Shown here in pieces: positions 5,641-6,325 of a stretch of 6,325 bases of DNA. This stretch comes from Caldithrix sp. (lineage in GTDB: Bacteria; Zhuqueibacterota; Zhuqueibacteria; Oceanimicrobiales; Oceanimicrobiaceae), in contig SMXE01000174.1 of assembly GCA_004357015.1 (NCBI GenBank), positions 1 to 6,325 of the forward strand, in the 5' to 3' direction. The position numbers were made by a program, and so were the translations under genes. The notes under the pieces were generated by a model. The model did no database searches. It saw only the letters and a list, made by a program, of their open reading frames with translations, and was not told where the DNA came from. Each line of letters opens with the position of its first letter. The first letter of the stretch is position 1.

Positions 5641-6099
5641 ATGAAAACAGAGCGTATTTGTTTGCCACTGGCAAACGTCGTGTTGTCCCTTTTTTTGCTC
5701 GGCCTGGCGACTTCCGCTTGCACAGTCAAATATGTTGCCGACTACGATCCCAGCGTCATGGAAGAGATCGTCAAGGTCTCAAAGGCGGTGGACATGTTCT
5801 ATGCGCAGATATTGGAGACGCCTGAAGGTGAACGAAAGTATGAGAAATTCAAAGCCGGGTACATCAATATCGAGGGCGATCTTTACGGATTGCGTCTCAA
5901 GAACGAAATTCGGCCGTTAAACAAAGAATCCGCCCGGCAGACGGAGATCGCACAGGAATTGTGGCAGCAGGATATGACCGACCACAAGACAAATGATTCA
6001 GTGGGCGATTTTATCGCCAAGCGACACCGGGAGCAGTTCCGCAGAATCTTTGTCGCCATGGCGCGTGGGGAGCGGGCCAAGGCTGCTGCAACGCAATAA
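5641..6099 (+). CDS. Small predicted lipoprotein of unrecognised family
   Basis: A 152-residue protein. Residues 1-26 form a lipoprotein signal: basic start, hydrophobic VVLSLFLLGLA core and TSAC lipobox with Cys27. Thr at -3 is less usual than Leu but tolerated. Thr28 after the lipidated Cys is not Asp, so by the enterobacterial rule the protein would go to the outer membrane facing the periplasm. The mature 126 residues are mostly predicted helix and rich in charged residues: YDPSVMEEIVKVSKAVDMF (35-53), a central IRPLNKES segment (90-97), and a basic helix FIAKRHREQFRRIFVAMARG (124-143). I see no enzyme motif and do not recognise the family. The start follows AGGAG at 5628-5632 with an eight-base spacer. 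It ends 39 bases before the next gene on the same strand, so the two are probably co-transcribed. It is divergent from the phytase-like gene. Lipoprotein status is good; function unknown. Confidence 0.88.
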   Translation: MKTERICLPLANVVLSLFLLGLATSACTVKYVADYDPSVMEEIVKVSKAVDMFYAQILETPEGERKYEKFKAGYINIEGDLYGLRLKNEIRPLNKESARQTEIAQELWQQDMTDHKTNDSVGDFIAKRHREQFRRIFVAMARGERAKAAATQ

Positions 6100-6138
6100 G
6101 AACTTGAGGACGAGTGCTTAATTTAAGGAGAGAATAAA

Positions 6139-6325
6139 ATGAGTTTTGATATCAACGTTGTCCTGAAAGATATGAGCGGGGCAATTCAAGGTATTCTCAA
6201 GGCGCATATCGGTGAGATTAAGGAATACGGCAAGGAGGTGCTTGAAAATGAGAAGGCCTCCCTGCAAGAGCTCGCCGAAGCGCGGATAAAAGGCGATATT
6301 GATGACGCCGTTTTTGAGCAAGAAC
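6139..6325 (+). CDS. Start of a small charged helical cytoplasmic protein, C-terminus outside window
   Basis: The first 62 residues are present and the frame is open at the window edge. The ATG follows AAGGAG at 6125-6130 with eight bases between, which fixes the start well. There is no signal peptide or membrane segment. The sequence is rich in Glu, Lys and Ala and looks helical throughout: MSGAIQGILKAHIGEIKEYG (12-31), then EVLENEKASLQELAEARIKG (33-52) with spaced Leu/Ala positions consistent with a short coiled coil, then DIDDAVFEQE. I do not recognise the family, and the rest of the protein is needed for any assignment. It lies 39 bases after the lipoprotein gene, so a two-gene operon pairing a lipoprotein with a cytosolic helical partner is likely. 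This is inference from spacing and strand only. Confidence 0.8.
   Translation, partial: MSFDINVVLKDMSGAIQGILKAHIGEIKEYGKEVLENEKASLQELAEARIKGDIDDAVFEQE

Noticed and set aside
6118..6321. Minus-strand 67-codon frame at the right edge
   Set aside because: It is antisense to the gene starting at 6139, which has a good ribosome-binding site and sensible helical composition.
1..6325. tRNA, rRNA, CRISPR array, IS element or riboswitch
   Set aside because: No cloverleaf-like segment, conserved rRNA stretch, regularly spaced repeat array, transposase or known riboswitch core was seen on reading both strands.

Overview
The window looks like a chromosomal segment from a Gram-negative bacterium that uses a type IX secretion system (T9SS). 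Two adjacent minus-strand products carry, or begin, the C-terminal sorting motif QNYPNPFNP. They also have Sec signal peptides and dockerin/cohesin modules. This exact form of the motif, with CotH and lamin-tail domains, is what I associate with the FCB group outside classical Bacteroidetes (Ignavibacteria, Calditrichota, KSB1-like or Latescibacteria-like lineages). That placement is inference from motif style, not a phylogenetic result. Nothing points to a phage, plasmid, IS element or CRISPR array.

Layout. Positions 1-5273 hold three genes, all on the minus strand and read right to left: a secreted beta-propeller phytase-like protein ending in a damaged dockerin (5273-4092); a small secreted cohesin-like protein with a complete T9SS sorting domain (3818-3015); and a large modular CotH-kinase protein (2895 to beyond position 1). 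The CotH frame is open for all 965 codons in the window and is cut just as its sorting motif begins. The 273-bp gap between the first two genes holds out-of-frame dockerin remnants and a 44-bp compound palindromic repeat. Positions 5274-5640 are an AT-rich divergent intergenic region with candidate promoters, a 23-bp dyad, a 14-bp palindrome and an 11-bp direct repeat. On the plus strand, 5641-6099 encodes a small lipoprotein, and 6139-6325 is the start of a small, charged, helical cytoplasmic protein. I do not recognise either family.

How they may work together. The minus-strand genes form a plausible cell-surface module. The CotH protein carries dockerin, cohesin and T9SS sorting regions in one chain. 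The other two genes have the same modules divided between them: phytase plus dockerin on one product, cohesin plus T9SS sorting on the next. This suggests either trans-anchoring (a surface cohesin capturing a dockerin-tagged enzyme) or the remains of a longer ancestral protein. As sequenced, the phytase dockerin lacks two calcium ligands and is frameshifted, so that interaction may be lost, or the assembly may be wrong there. The lipoprotein pair is divergent and may share the intergenic regulatory region without sharing function.
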